Shown: piece by piece, positions 23,677 through 35,466 of the stretch
Layout of the letters: each line of letters starts with the position of its first letter
How positions within the stretch are numbered: position 1 is the stretch's first letter
Assembly: GCA_027943335.1 (NCBI GenBank)
Contig: BSBK01002159.1
Span: forward strand, 2,097,501 to 2,161,500
DNA from: Chamaecyparis obtusa
Lineage: Eukaryota > Streptophyta > Pinopsida > Cupressales > Cupressaceae
DNA: 64,000 nucleotides
Direction: 5' to 3'
Made by a program: the position numbers and the translations under genes
The notes under the pieces: model-generated
The model's input: only the letters and a program-made list of their open reading frames with translations
The model's database searches: none
Told to the model about the DNA's origin: nothing

Positions 23677-24764
23677 TGTTGGAAACAAATTTTGGTTGGC
23701 ACTTCAATGTACTAATTTTATGTTGTATTACTGGCAAGTTTTGTCATTGATGACACCATATACTTATGTGTTCATGACAGACAAATATTTTATACATCAC
23801 AGGTAGTTATCAGGACAATGAAGTCACAAGTTGATGTACTTTGGTATGTGAGCTTAGTTTTATATGTGTGGATGAGTATAGATATCATATCTATGTTCGT
23901 TAGATCTTATATTCTATTTTGAACATGAGTTATGATTCATTTGGTGAAGATTGGTAGCAGACCAATGAACATGAATTGTTAATAGTGATAGTTTGTGGCA
24001 TATTTTCTATATCTTATTGGTGAAGTGGAATCAACATCCGCAAGATTGGATCTTGGTAGAAGACTTGTTAGTGTAGCTATGTTCATGATAGCAAGGCATT
24101 TGGATTATTCTGGAATAGTCATTGTTGTGTAAAACACAACATATTTTATTGGCAGTCAACTATGTCGAGGAAGCGTGTTGTTTTTCATTGTAAAATGTAA
24201 TATATGTATTGTAACGTGTGAAAACTATAATATAACAATTGTATTAATGTTTAAGAAGGCGTGTATGCCTTAGGATGACCCTATGTAATTAAATTATCAT
24301 TGGGGAAGCTTTAACAAGATGACCTAATTGGTATTTTTGTATGGGGTATAAAGGAAATTTACTTTCCTTATTTTGATATGCGTGAAAAAGAAAATAAGGC
24401 AATGGATGGATATGTGAGATAGTGCAGAGCATAGCAAAGGAATTGTTGAATTGAGTTGTGGACTTCAAAAGAAATTTTATCGCAAATTAAGTCAAGTAGG
24501 TTCAATTAGTTCACCATTTTGGATATGTTATCCTAAAATATCAATCTATCATCTTTGTTGGACCATTTGCACAGTGGGTCTACTTGTTTCCTTTCAACCT
24601 TTAAAATGGTTAGAACCTTCTAAAAAAGGTTCAAGGTCTCTTAATAGGGATCTAACCTTAAATAGGGACTTTTTTACTAAATGAACTTCATTTAACTCCT
24701 AACAATGTCACATCCTTTCACAAGGAATTTATATGTTAGTACACTATCTTGTGGGTTCCATCCC
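23677..24764 (+). repeat. Copia 5' LTR, truncated
   Basis: Matches 18820 to about 19910 of the family LTR and stops at GGGTTCCATCCC, where intact copies continue with CACAAGG. A gypsy LTR beginning TGTGTG follows directly. Confidence 0.8.
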
Positions 24765-25772
24765 TGTGTGCTATAATTGTGTCACACTTCTATGAATCAT
24801 TACATGCAAGGAAACTCAAGAATGAGGCCTCACAAATCGATCCATAGCTCCCTAGGCATGGAGTGCAAGGGTTTTAAGAATGCTCTCAGCTAGAGCTATT
24901 AAGCCAATAACCTTGCTAGTAAACCATGCAATGGGAGATTCAATGAAGACAAGGGAAAGAATGCCAATATCCTCAAGAATCAAGAATGAAATGCAATGCA
25001 AGCTAGATTAAGAATGGAAATGCAAGCTAAACTATGGAAATGAAAGATGCAAGTATTACAAAGCCTTCTAGTTAAACTAGATGAATTAATCTAAAGCATA
25101 AAGGAAATCTAAGCTAAGAATGCCATGAAAATGAAGCTACTATGCAAGAAATGAAATCTAACTATGAAGCAAGAAAGCCATGATGATGCAAGAATGAAGA
25201 CAAGAAGATAGAGTGTTGATGAAGATCCAAGATGAATGCCAACAATGCTCCAAATCTTCAAATCCTAGATGCAAGAATGTCTCCAAAAGCTCCAAGATGA
25301 CCTAGAAAACCTGTAGCATAACAATAGCATAAAAAGTTGAGGATCTAGAATGAAGAAGAGAGCTCTTCTTTTATAGGAAATGAGAAGGAATGGACCATGG
25401 AGATTAAGAGGCAAAAGATTTAATCAACGGTGGAGCTTGAAAGAGGAGCAATCCATGTGCACACATATCCTCCAATGGGAAAATAAGAGTTGACTTTTGT
25501 GTCCATATGAGACAAAAAATGCTTTTTCCCTTTTTATAAAATAAGAAAAATGCTTTATTTGTGCAACTTAGGATAAGAGGAAAAGTGGAGGCTTTTTATT
25601 TATTAAAAGGGGAGGGAATATTCCTTTTAAATAAATAAAAACTTAGGATAAGATGGTTAGCCCATAGAAAATAATTGAATAAATGATAGAGCTAGGATTT
25701 GATCAAGAATAAGCAATTTATGATTTAGCAAAAGGGGCTAATAGTCTAGATGACCATTTTTAGGTGTATACA
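24765..25772 (-). repeat. Gypsy 3' LTR, about 1 kb
   Basis: On the plus strand TGTGTGCTATAATT to AGGTGTATACA. The adjoining TTTGCCCCTCTTTGAC (25773-25788) is the minus-strand polypurine tract. Start and end resemble the solo LTR at 36508 and the LTR at 52673. The flanking copia bases are ATCCC. Confidence 0.8.
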
Positions 25773-27723
25773 TTTGCCCCTCTTTGACTAATGTGTGATC
25801 GATTTGGGAACACATGTAGTCAAAGAATAGATCAGCCAAGAAGGCAAGCAGACATCCAAGAAAGCAAGCAAATAGCGATCTGACTCCAAAGAATGAAGTG
25901 TAGAGAGATAGCAAATCCTGCGTGGTCAGCCTGGTAGCGACAGTACTGAACACTTAGGAAAGAGATAACCAATAAGATATGATGTGTCTGCCCCCTCGGG
26001 ATCGAAAGTGAAATCCAGGTAGAGGGAAAGCAGAAGCAAGACCAGCATGATCAAATCACTAGAAATCATAATCGAAGAAAGAGAACAGAATAACCATCAA
26101 GCAGTGAAGATATGCCCCACACATGGGACCCGGGGCACGAACCAAGCGGTCCCTCAACCCAGAAACACCACGGAGGGGGATTTGAACTTGGGATTTGAAA
26201 GTGAATGAAAGACTAGAAGTTTGAAAGAGATGGAGATGAAGAGGTGAGGAATGCCCCAGCGAAGATTGAAGGATCAGGCCTCAAAAGGTCAGCCAACTGC
26301 ATGAAAGAGGGGGAAAAGGTGATTTGGATGATCAAGGTGAACTTGGATTTCGGTTTTGATCTCGAAATGAAGAGAAAATGATGTGAGATGAAAGACAAGA
26401 AAGTGAAAGACATGATCGGGAGGAAGCGAAAGGTGAGCGCAGCTGATTAACAAGTCCATGAAAAAAATGAAAGGAGAGCTCTCTCCATATGCAAGATGCA
26501 AAACTAAACTAACATGAACCTAAGAAATGCAAGCTACATGAAAAGTGGTTTACTTGCAAGGTTACAAAGCCAATAGACATCTAATATTCATCATCGAGCA
26601 TTATTGGTAGCGTCGCAAGATCATACAATACACACTAGCATAACTATGTGGATCTGAATATGATCTTTATCAGATAGAAATGTGGAAATCTCACCTAGGC
26701 ATCAAAGACATGTAGGTCAAGATGACTAGCACAGTGAGATTACCTAAGTTTAATATAGCAAGATTATACTCACATCGAGACACAAGGAAAGTCAAGATGG
26801 CTACAAGTATGCACTTGCACAAAAATAGTCAAGGATAATACCCTGTCAATCCACAGTGTCAAGTAAGACCAGCATAAATGCTCATGACAGTTAGGATCAA
26901 CAAAATATACCCACAAGCAGAAAAAGCAATAAAACATGTTCTCATACCCTCAGTCTTCTAGCTATGCATCATCGAAAACTTCTCAGGGAGAGACCACTTA
27001 GCAAAGAAATCATCATAGACAGCATGCAAAGAAATAAATTCAAACAAATCTCAGCAAGTCAAGTGCGTGTGTGTAGGTCATAGAGTCAAACTTTGAGTAT
27101 TGCATCTGCAAATGAGAAATATCGCATCATACTAGACTGCAGGTAGGACATCTGATAAGTGTTGAGAAACACTCGACGCAAGGGTAGTGTTGAAAAACAC
27201 CATTGGGGTGGTGTTGAAAAACACCATTGGAACCAAGTTGCCCAAGAAACCCAGACACACAAAGAGACCCAAGATAAGCTTAAAGCAACATATGCCCTCT
27301 AGACTAAGACAAGAATCAATTCCAGGCTAGGAGAGGCAAAGCGAGAAGTGGAGCGAAAGAGCGCCACACAAGACTGATAGACATAGGTGCAGAGGGTCCA
27401 AGCAGCGCCTGTTTCCAGGTTTTCACCACTTGATAGATTTTTTCAGGACTTTTTTATAATTTTTTTGTATTTTTGCTACCAAGGCGCCTGTTTCCAGGTT
27501 TTCACCAAGGCACTTTTTCTTTTTTTTTTTTTTGAATTTTTTGAATTTTTTGATTTTTTTGGTGAGACATCAAAGTGCCTATTGCTAGGTTTTCACTAGG
27601 ATGCTCATTTTTTCAGTACTTTATATGCTTTTTAGGTTTTTTTCAGCATCATATATGATTTTTTTTGGAATTTTTTCAGGATCATAAAATATGTACAAAG
27701 GATGCCCCAGACAGAAATGGGCA
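25773..27723 (-). other. Non-coding spacer between pol and 3' LTR
   Basis: Long untranslated region typical of Tat-like elements. No coding frame found. Begins (minus sense) with three hairpin units, then about 1.6 kb of unremarkable AT-rich sequence and the polypurine tract at 25773-25788. Confidence 0.6.
27404..27597 (-). ncRNA. Three repeated bulged hairpins (candidate structured RNA)
   Basis: Units at 27574-27597, 27483-27506 and 27404-27427. In element sense each has a 4-base outer stem, an AAAA bulge on the 5' side, a 4-bp inner stem and a 4-base loop. Unit at 27483: outer GGTG with CGCC (one wobble), inner CCTG with CAGG, loop GAAA. Unit at 27574: outer AGTG with CACT, inner CCTA with TAGG, loop GCAA. 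Both loops fit GNRA. Stem sequence changes while pairing is kept. Located just after the pol stop, separated by A-rich (sense) tracts. Confidence 0.6.
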
Positions 27724-30700
27724 TCAAGAATCTGCTTTCTCTGATGTAGAGAACTGATAGGCCCCAGGCCCAAATGCTACAGCTATGATGATAGGAGGTC
27801 TCAACCAGTTCGACCAATAATAACCAGCCCTAAGCAATGTCTGAGCTAGCGGAGGATCATTAGAATGTGATCCACATATGCCATCGTGGATTTCAGCTAG
27901 CACTTTTTCTGACTCCTTTATTTCTAGACACTTAAGGAGAGTTCCGTCTAGACCCTTCCTATACAAGTCACCAGAGACAAAGGAAAAGTGTAAGGGATGG
28001 CGAAAAGAATGGCATGGAGGAGTATGAGGTGGAAGACATGGAAAGATGGTAGAATTGTAAGATTTGTGAGCAGGATAGCGTAATTCATCCACCAGGAACT
28101 TGAAGCGAAATTTATGCTTTTTCATTTGTAAGATGGATGTTGAAGCAACCAAGGCATTAGAAACTTTGTTCTCAGCTCTAGGAATGGGCTGAAGTATAAC
28201 AGATATGAGATCATGCTTGAAGTAATGCACCATTTGTTTGTAGAGAATCAACTTCTCATCTTTTATTTTGGAGTCATTATTTTTGAGCAAATTTTTATCT
28301 TTACCTTTCTTAGGTTCGGATACCGCCACAATGTGGTTTTTGCCATCCGACCATTGCTCTTTTCTTTTGATGTGATGACTGTGATGCTTGATTGTTGATT
28401 CAATCCTTTTTGTTGCTAGTTCGTTGGTGGAAGAATTAACAAGTGTTGATGCAAGATGAAATGGAGTGACTGGTTCAATAGAATTTATGCGAGGGATGTC
28501 ATCTCTGGTGACAAGAGAGGTTGAGCCTATAGGGTAGGCTCCAAAAGTAGCTAGATCTAGATTCATCATAGGAGGACCAACGTAGTCCACTACGGCAATA
28601 CGGGGAACAAACTCATCAGATCCAACACAAGACTCATCAACTACGTCAGGATGGTTACAAGAGGTATGAACCACATCAACATCCATATCTATCATGGGGG
28701 GATCTTCTGGAAGAGGCTTAAGATGCCGAGAAGTAGAGATACTCATGTTATTATGTGAGAGATCACCTCTTTGTAGCAGTCGTGCAATGTTGCGACGTTG
28801 TCTATCATAGTGCAATGATTCTTTAGGCACATAGGCTCTAGACATAGAGGCCTCAGCCATATCATCAGTAGATATACATTCTTCTCCCCAAAGGAGTGAA
28901 GTAGAAGGAAGATCATCTCCCATTTGAACCATAGTGTGTAGCGGTGACTCATCTGTATCTGTGTCTGAATTACTGAGCATGGGAGTATTTCTAGAATCCT
29001 CTCTATAGATCCACTCTTGAATAGCTTGTTCTTCTCTGTCTGCTTCTAAAGGAACGGATGAAGGAACAAAAGTATCAAAGATCACCATAGCAGAAGTGGA
29101 AGGCTTCATGTGATCAGAAGGTCTCCCATATGACCTAGGAGAAACAGGTATAGAAGCAAAAGAACCCAGTTTATATTCACCCATACCAAGGCTCATCATC
29201 TTAAGTGATTTCTCAGCAGCAGCTAGAGATGTACTAGGATCAACAAAAGGTTCATTATGAGGAACAAATTTTTCAGTAGCAGCAAGAGCATTGATAGCAA
29301 TAGTATGGTCTCCAGGAATCACAACCTCAGTGCCATTGTATGGAAATTTGACGCACTGATGATAAGTGGAAGGAATAGCCTGCATGTCATGGATCCAAGG
29401 ATGACCCAAAAGAATGTTATATGCGAGTGGGATGTCCAATACTTGGAAGCTAATATCTTTCATGATAGGGCCCACTCGGACAGGCAGCGTGACAAGACCT
29501 TTGGAAGATCTTTCCACTTCATCATAATCTTTTATAGTAATCTTCTTCTTAGAATCCACAGCAAATTCTGACAAACCCAACTGTTGTATGACATTGAAAG
29601 AAACAATATTTAACCCTGCACCATTGTCTATCAGGACTCGGCGGACTCGGGTGTTGTAGACTAGAACTTCAATGTGTAAAGCCAAATTATGAGGGTGAGC
29701 AATAGATATGTCATCTTCTGCAGAAAAGGAGAGAGATAGTGGAGATGAAATGTGGTTGACCATAGCCTGAAATTGATCTGGATCAATGTCATTGGGAACA
29801 CATGTTGTACGTAGAGCTTTATCAAGAATCTCTCTATGCGAAGGGGATAACCGAAGCAACTCAAGGATAGATATCTGTGCTGGTGTCTTTTGTAAATGTT
29901 GGACAAGATCATAGCTAGGGGTGGCTGAAGGAGCCACTTGTTTGGAAGGCAAAGCTTGCTTGGGATCTTGCGCAGTTTTAAGGACAATCTTGGCTTGCCC
30001 CCTAGTAACAACATTCAGTGTCTCACTTCGGGAAGATGAACTACCACATGTTTGCAAGACTAACTTTGGCTTACCATGATTGGTGTTATTATCATCTTGA
30101 GACCTCATCATTAGAACACTCTCAACGGGCTCTACCATGTTAATCACAGGTGCATTAGAAGGATATGTATAATTGATCTTTGCATCATGATTCTTCTTAT
30201 GTGTTTGAGAGGTTTCCCCCTTATCATGCTTAGGTAGAGGATCTTTGAAAGCTGTGTGATCAGAATTTCTAGTTAAGCCATCAGTGGAGATTGTGCCATT
30301 CTCAATAAGATCCTGAATATCATCCTTAAGCCTAAAACAATTGTCTGTTGGATGTCCCTTGTTTCTGTGATAATGGCAGTAATGATCCTCTCTCCACCAA
30401 TCTGGCTTATTTATTGGATCCCAATTACCAGGTTTATCAGGAAGCGTAAGATATCCATTGTCAACCAAAGTCTTAAGGATCACATCGTAAGGTTCTGCCA
30501 ACTTGGTATAGACTCGCTTTCGAAATGACTTCTTAGGTTTATCTGCATATTGAGGTTTAGGAGCATTGTGAGTGTTTCTAGCTTCTTGTTGTTTTGCTGC
30601 ATAGATAGCATTGGAGAGATTGAAAGCGGGCTCTTTAACTTTAGGAGCATCAACAACCCCATCATTAACAACATACTTGTTCTTATTCCAAGGTTTGTTC

Positions 30701-30835
30701 TTGTCTTTACCATTGCCTTTAACATCTTTATTAATAACAATATCCCCTTTTCTTATAGCTACATCCTCAATCCGATATGCACTTTCAACCATGTCATGGA
30801 AGGAGGAGAACAGTTGCTTCCTTAGATCATTCCAG
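27724..30835 (-). CDS. Deleted Gag-Pol frame: late Gag, protease, RNase H tail, integrase ends
   Basis: About 1037 codons without a stop. In order: end of capsid (SSFHDMVESAYRIEDVAI), Lys/Asn-rich linker, knuckle CHYHRNKGHPTDNC near 30360, retroviral-type aspartic protease with IDNGAGLNIVS near 29620 and NILLGHPWIHDMQAIP, then a long Asp/Glu/Ser-rich linker. Sequence then jumps to the tail of the second RNase H (KDEKLILYKQMV and PRAENKVSNAL, about 28120-28265), the integrase His/Cys start (HDGICGSHSN...RAGYYW), and directly to the integrase C-terminal GAYQF segment. Reverse transcriptase, first RNase H and the integrase catalytic core are absent, with frame preserved at both deletions. The open frame actually runs on into antisense copia sequence to 31122. 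Confidence 0.8.
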
Positions 30836-33760
30836 GAGAACAAGGAAAATATTATTGAAGAAATCATTCCACTCATGAGTGGATTTAACATGGAAATGTT
30901 GAATGGTAAGTTACAATCTTTTGAATCTATAAAATTAAAAGATACTTTACCTAGAGTTGAGACAACATTTCGAGCTAGTGCACAAAAGGATAAAAAAGTA
31001 CTAACCAAAAGTGCAAGTATAAGAAAAAGAAATCTTGGAGAGTATGCAAGTGATTGGGCAGAAATTGAGGAAGAAGAAAAGAAGTTGGATGAGCTTAAGC
31101 TTTGATCGCAAAAAGAGAACATAGAGGTAAGGGAGATTTTAAAGGAAAGTTATTGATTATTTTTTATTCATGTAAACAGGTTGGTCATTTTTCATCAAGA
31201 TGTCCTACAAAAGTATCTAAGATTAAGCATAAGCCTTAAAAGTCAAAATTACCTAAAGAATGTTTCTATGTTAATGATGATGATAAAATTGAGCTTAAGG
31301 ATATTAACTTAGAAGAATATAGTGACGATGAAGATTAAATTGGATTTGTTGCTATCAAAGATGAAAGTTCTATTACAGAAGAGAAAGCACTTGTTTCAGA
31401 TGTTGAAAAGAAGAAGGCATATTAGATCATAGACAATGGATGTTTGCATCATATGACAGGTGATAAAGATAGATTTGTTGAACTAAAAAGGTATGATGGT
31501 GGTTTTGTTAGGTTTGGAGACAATACTCCTTGCATAATAAAGGGAAAAGGATCAATCACACTTGATTATAAGACTAATACTGATGATTTACTATTTGTTG
31601 ATGGACTGAAACATAACTTGTTAAGTGTTGGACAACTTGTTGATAAGGGATATTGCTTACAATTTTTTGATAAGATGTATTCAATCAAAGAAAAGATAGG
31701 AAATGAGATGGCAGCTAGTACTTTAACCAAAGGTAACTTGTTTCAATTAAATCCTTCTGGAGTAAGTTGTTTTATTACGAAATTTGATGACATTTGATTA
31801 TGGCGTAGAAGATTTTGTCACATAAAATTTGATAAAATAGTGAAGGTCAGCAATTTAAATACAGTCAGAGACTTACCTAAGATTGTGAAGCCCTCTAACA
31901 TGTTATGTAAGAAATGTGTCATGGAAAAATAGACAAAAAGTTCATTTTAGAGAAAAGTATTCTCTACATCGGAGAAATTGGAGATTGTGCATACAGATTT
32001 ATGTGGACCAACAAAGACAAAGTCATTTTATGGTCAGAAGTATTTTATTATTTTCATTGATGATTTCACAAGAATGATATGGGTTACTTTTCTTGGAGAA
32101 AAATCAGAAGCATTTGATAAGTTCAAAATATTTAAGGAAATAGTTGAGAATGAATTAGGATTTAAGATTAAATGTCTGAGGTCTAATAGAGGTGGAGAAT
32201 TTACATCTAATCAATTCAATTCATATTATGAGGATAATTATATTCATAGACAAACATCATCTCCTAAGACACCACAATAGAATGAAGTAGCAGAAAGAAG
32301 AAATATAATTGTTTGTGAAGAAGCAAGAGCAATGTTGCTTTAAGGTAAGGTTTACATTGGAGAGAAGTAGTTCATACAGTAGTTTACACCTTGAATAGAG
32401 TTCAGATGAGACATAGGTCAAATAAGACACATTATGAGCTTTGGTTCAGTCACACACCAACAATTAACTATTTCAGAATCTTTGGAAGTAAATGTTATAT
32501 CAAGAGAGATGATGAAATAGGTAAATTTGATCCTAGAAGTGATGAAAGTATATTTCTTGGCTATTCTAGTAAGATAAAAGCATATAGATGTTATAATCAG
32601 AGATTGAGACAAATTTTTGAAAGTGCAAATGTGAGAATTGATGAGAGATTTCAGGTACAAAAGAAAACTTTTGAGTATGATTCAAATGGAGATACAAATC
32701 ATGTAAGCACAAATCAAAGAACTACACAAAATCAAAGTACAAAACAAGAACAATTCTTTAAGATTGACAATGGGATTCATGTTTAGTTTGAATAACCAAG
32801 AGAAGAACAAAGAACATGAAGGTATGTTATTTTAAATCATTGTGATGATCAGATTATTGGAAATATGTATGCTAGAGTTATGACAAGGAATAGAATGAGA
32901 AATGAAATATGTTTGATTTCACAATTTGAGCCTAAGAGTACTGATGAAGCATGTAGAGATGAATCATGGATAAAAGATATAAAGAAAGAACTAGAGAAGA
33001 TTGATAAGAATAATACATGGGAATTGGTTTCAAGGACTAAAGATGAGAATGTTATAGGAACTAGAAGTGGGTATTCAGGAATAAAATGAATGAACAAGGA
33101 GAAGTTTTAAGGAATATGGCAAGAATGGTATGTAAATGATATTCATAGAAAGAAGGTATTGATTTTGAAGAAACCTACGCCCCTATAGAATCACATCTTG
33201 TAGCAATAAAAAGAATCTCTAGATATCTGAAGGGAACATTAGAATTTAGATTATGGTATGATAGATCAAATGATTTTATATTATATGCATATACTGATGC
33301 TGATTGGGCATGAAATGTTGATAACAAAAAAAGCACAAGTGGAGGAGAGTTTTTCCTTGGAGGAAGACTAGTTTCATGGTTGATTAAGAAGCAATATTGC
33401 ATATCTCAGTCTACTACAAAGGCATAATATGTTGCAGTAGAAAATAACTATAATAAGATAATGCAAATACAACAAATGTTGAAAGATATTGGTATAATTT
33501 TTTTTTAACCCATTATTATTCACTGTGATTATACAAGTACAATTAATATGTCAAAGAATCTAATTTTGCATTCAAAGACTAAACACATTGCTATTAAGTA
33601 TCACTATTTGGGAGAGAAATTCACTGAGAAAGAGATCAAACTAGAATATATGAGCACTAAAGAGTGGGTAGCAGATATATTCACTAAGCCATTAGCTAAA
33701 GACACTTTTGAGTATCTCAAAGGTATGCTTGGGGTGATGGCCCCTTCTTATGAAGAATAG
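30836..33760 (+). pseudogene. Copia gag-pol, RT core deleted
   Basis: Resumes in late gag (NKENIIEEIIPLMSGFN). Then the knuckle CKQVGHFSSRC near 31171, protease IIDNGCLHHMTGD near 31425, GAG-pre-integrase and integrase (VHTDLCGPT, IDDFTRM, LRSNRGGEF, NEVAER; about 31980-32300). The second catalytic Asp is Asn. Early RT is present (STDEACRDESWIKDIKKELEKI) to about FEETYAPIE near 33190. Sequence then jumps to HLVAIKRISRYLKGTLEF and RNase H (YTDADWA, CISQSTTKAYV-like, STKEWVADIFTKPLA). The RT palm with YVDD is missing. Numerous stops and frameshifts. Confidence 0.8.
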
Positions 33761-34189
33761 AAGATGTAGAAATGCATCATTTCAATGTATTCAAAGCATA
33801 TTTATTTCTCTAGACGTAATGCTAGGTACTGCTCCTTAGGGGGAGTAGTTACATTGAGCAGAGCTACCCAAGAGCTCTTATGTAATGATTTTGATTCTAA
33901 TAGTGTTTTTTGGCACTTAACATTATTTTGAGATTGCGGGTTGGTTTGATTCAATGCAGGAACTTTGATGTATTTATCAAAGCAAGAGTAATCTAATGTT
34001 TGGCATATTGGCTCCTTTTCCATTGATGTCAAAGGGGGAGAGTAAGTTGTGAAAAAAATCTCTTAAGGGGAGAAGATTTTGTAATCTGGTAGCAGTGTTG
34101 AAGACTCTATATGTTGAGGAAATGTAATGTTTACTTTTGGGTTGATGTTTTTTTCTCCATATGTTGCCATCAATGCCAAAGGGGGAGAT
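33761..34189 (+). other. Copia 3' untranslated region and polypurine tract
   Basis: Non-coding, with a first GGGGGAG near 33839, GTCAAAGGGGGAGAG near 34030 and the terminal GCCAAAGGGGGAGAT (34175-34189) immediately before the LTR. Confidence 0.7.
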
Positions 34190-35461
34190 TGTTGGAAATA
34201 GATTTTTGTTGGCACTTGGATGTACTTATTTTATGTTATATTAGTAGCAGGTTTTATCATTGACAACAACATATTCTTATGTGTTCATGATAGACATAGA
34301 TTATGTACATCGTAGGCAATTATCAGGATAGTGAAGTCATAGGTTGATGCATTTTGGTATGCGGGCTTAGTTTTGTATGCATGTATGAGTATAGATATCA
34401 TATCTATGTTCATTGGATCTTATATTTTTTTGGATGAGTTATGATTCATTTGGTGAAGATTGGTTGTAGACCAATGAACAAGAATTTTTAACATTGATAG
34501 TTTGTGGCATATTTGCTATATCGTATTGGCGAAGTGGAATCAAGGTCTGTGAGCTTGGATCATGGTAGAATACTTGTTAGTGCAGCTCTGTTCATGATAT
34601 CAAGGCATTTGGATTATTCTAGAATAGTTTTTGTTGTGTAACACACAACATATTTTACTGGAAGCTAACTATGTTGAGGAAGCGTGTTGTTTTTCATTGT
34701 AAAATGTAATATATATGTATTGTAATGTGTGGGAACTATAATGTAATAATTTTGTTAATGCTTAACAAGACGTGTATGCCTTAGCATTTCCATATGTAAT
34801 TAAATTTTCAATAGATAATCTTTAACAAGCTAACCTAATTAGTATTTTTGTATCGGGTATAAAGGAAAGTTGTTTTCCTTGTTTCGGTATGCATGAAAAA
34901 TAAAATAAGGCAATGGATGGATATGTGAGATAGTGTAGAGAAAAGCATAGGAATATTTGAATTGTGTTGTGCACTTGAAAGGAACTATTATGGAAAATTG
35001 AGTTGCAGGTTCAGTCAGCTCACCCTTTTGGATATGTTATCCTGAAAGATCAATCTATCATATTTGTTGGAACATTTAGACAGTAGTCTACTTGTTTCCT
35101 TTCAACCTTTAATAGGTTTAGAACCTTATAACAAGGTTTGAAGGTCTCTTAACATGGATCTGGCCTTTAATAGGGATTTTTGTACTAAATAAACTTCATT
35201 TGACTCCTAATAGAATCATATCTTTTCACAAGGAGTTTATATGTTAGTACACTATCTTGTGGGTTCCATCCCCACAAGGTTTGTCCCTCTGATCAAGGGT
35301 TTCCTCAAGAACAAATCTTTGTGTTATGGTGCATGATTAATTTTTTAGTTTATTCTTGTTATTGTTGTTGATAATATGCATTATAAGTTTTGGATTTAAT
35401 TTGATTTGGACACAACTGATTCACCCCCCTCTTGGTTGTGTGTGAACTCTACTTCTTAACA
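34190..35461 (+). repeat. Copia 3' LTR
   Basis: 1272 bp, TGTTGGAAATAG to CTTCTTAACA, followed by TCAAT (35462-35466), identical to the bases before the LTR starts at 23677 and 18820. Confidence 0.9.
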
Positions 35462-35466
35462 TCAAT

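Larger units (their letters stand above)
21846..24764 (+). repeat. Duplicated segment, copy B
   Basis: Matches 16768 to about 19910 in order, sharing CCCCTGCAAACAC at the start and the GGTCTCAAT flank before the copia LTR. Divergence is substantial by eye. Its 3' limit is where a gypsy LTR interrupts the copia LTR. Confidence 0.8.
24765..30835 (-). mobile_element. Tat-like gypsy element, internally deleted and 5'-truncated
   Basis: Minus-strand order: late gag, zinc knuckle, protease, remnant of the second RNase H, integrase N- and C-terminal scraps, a 2 kb non-coding spacer with hairpins, purine tract, 3' LTR. The 5' LTR and early gag are missing at the 30835/30836 junction. Related to the element at 52673-64000 in coding and spacer sequence. 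Confidence 0.8.
23677..35461 (+). mobile_element. Copia element with nested gypsy, TSD TCAAT
   Basis: The outer 5' LTR starts at 23677 after TCAAT (23672-23676). The 3' LTR ends at 35461 before TCAAT (35462-35466). Inside, a gypsy element replaces the copia LTR 3' end, primer site and 5' gag: copia sequence stops at 24764 and resumes within gag at about 30836. The parsimonious history is gypsy insertion into the copia 5' LTR, then a deletion removing the gypsy 5' part and the adjoining copia sequence. Confidence 0.8.

Noticed and set aside
27507..27573. T-rich tracts as terminators
   Set aside because: Plant nuclear transcription by Pol II does not end at T runs, and these are spacers between hairpin units on the opposite strand.
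27724..31122. A single 1132-codon gene
   Set aside because: The first about 96 codons are antisense copia gag; only the part below 30836 is gypsy coding sequence.
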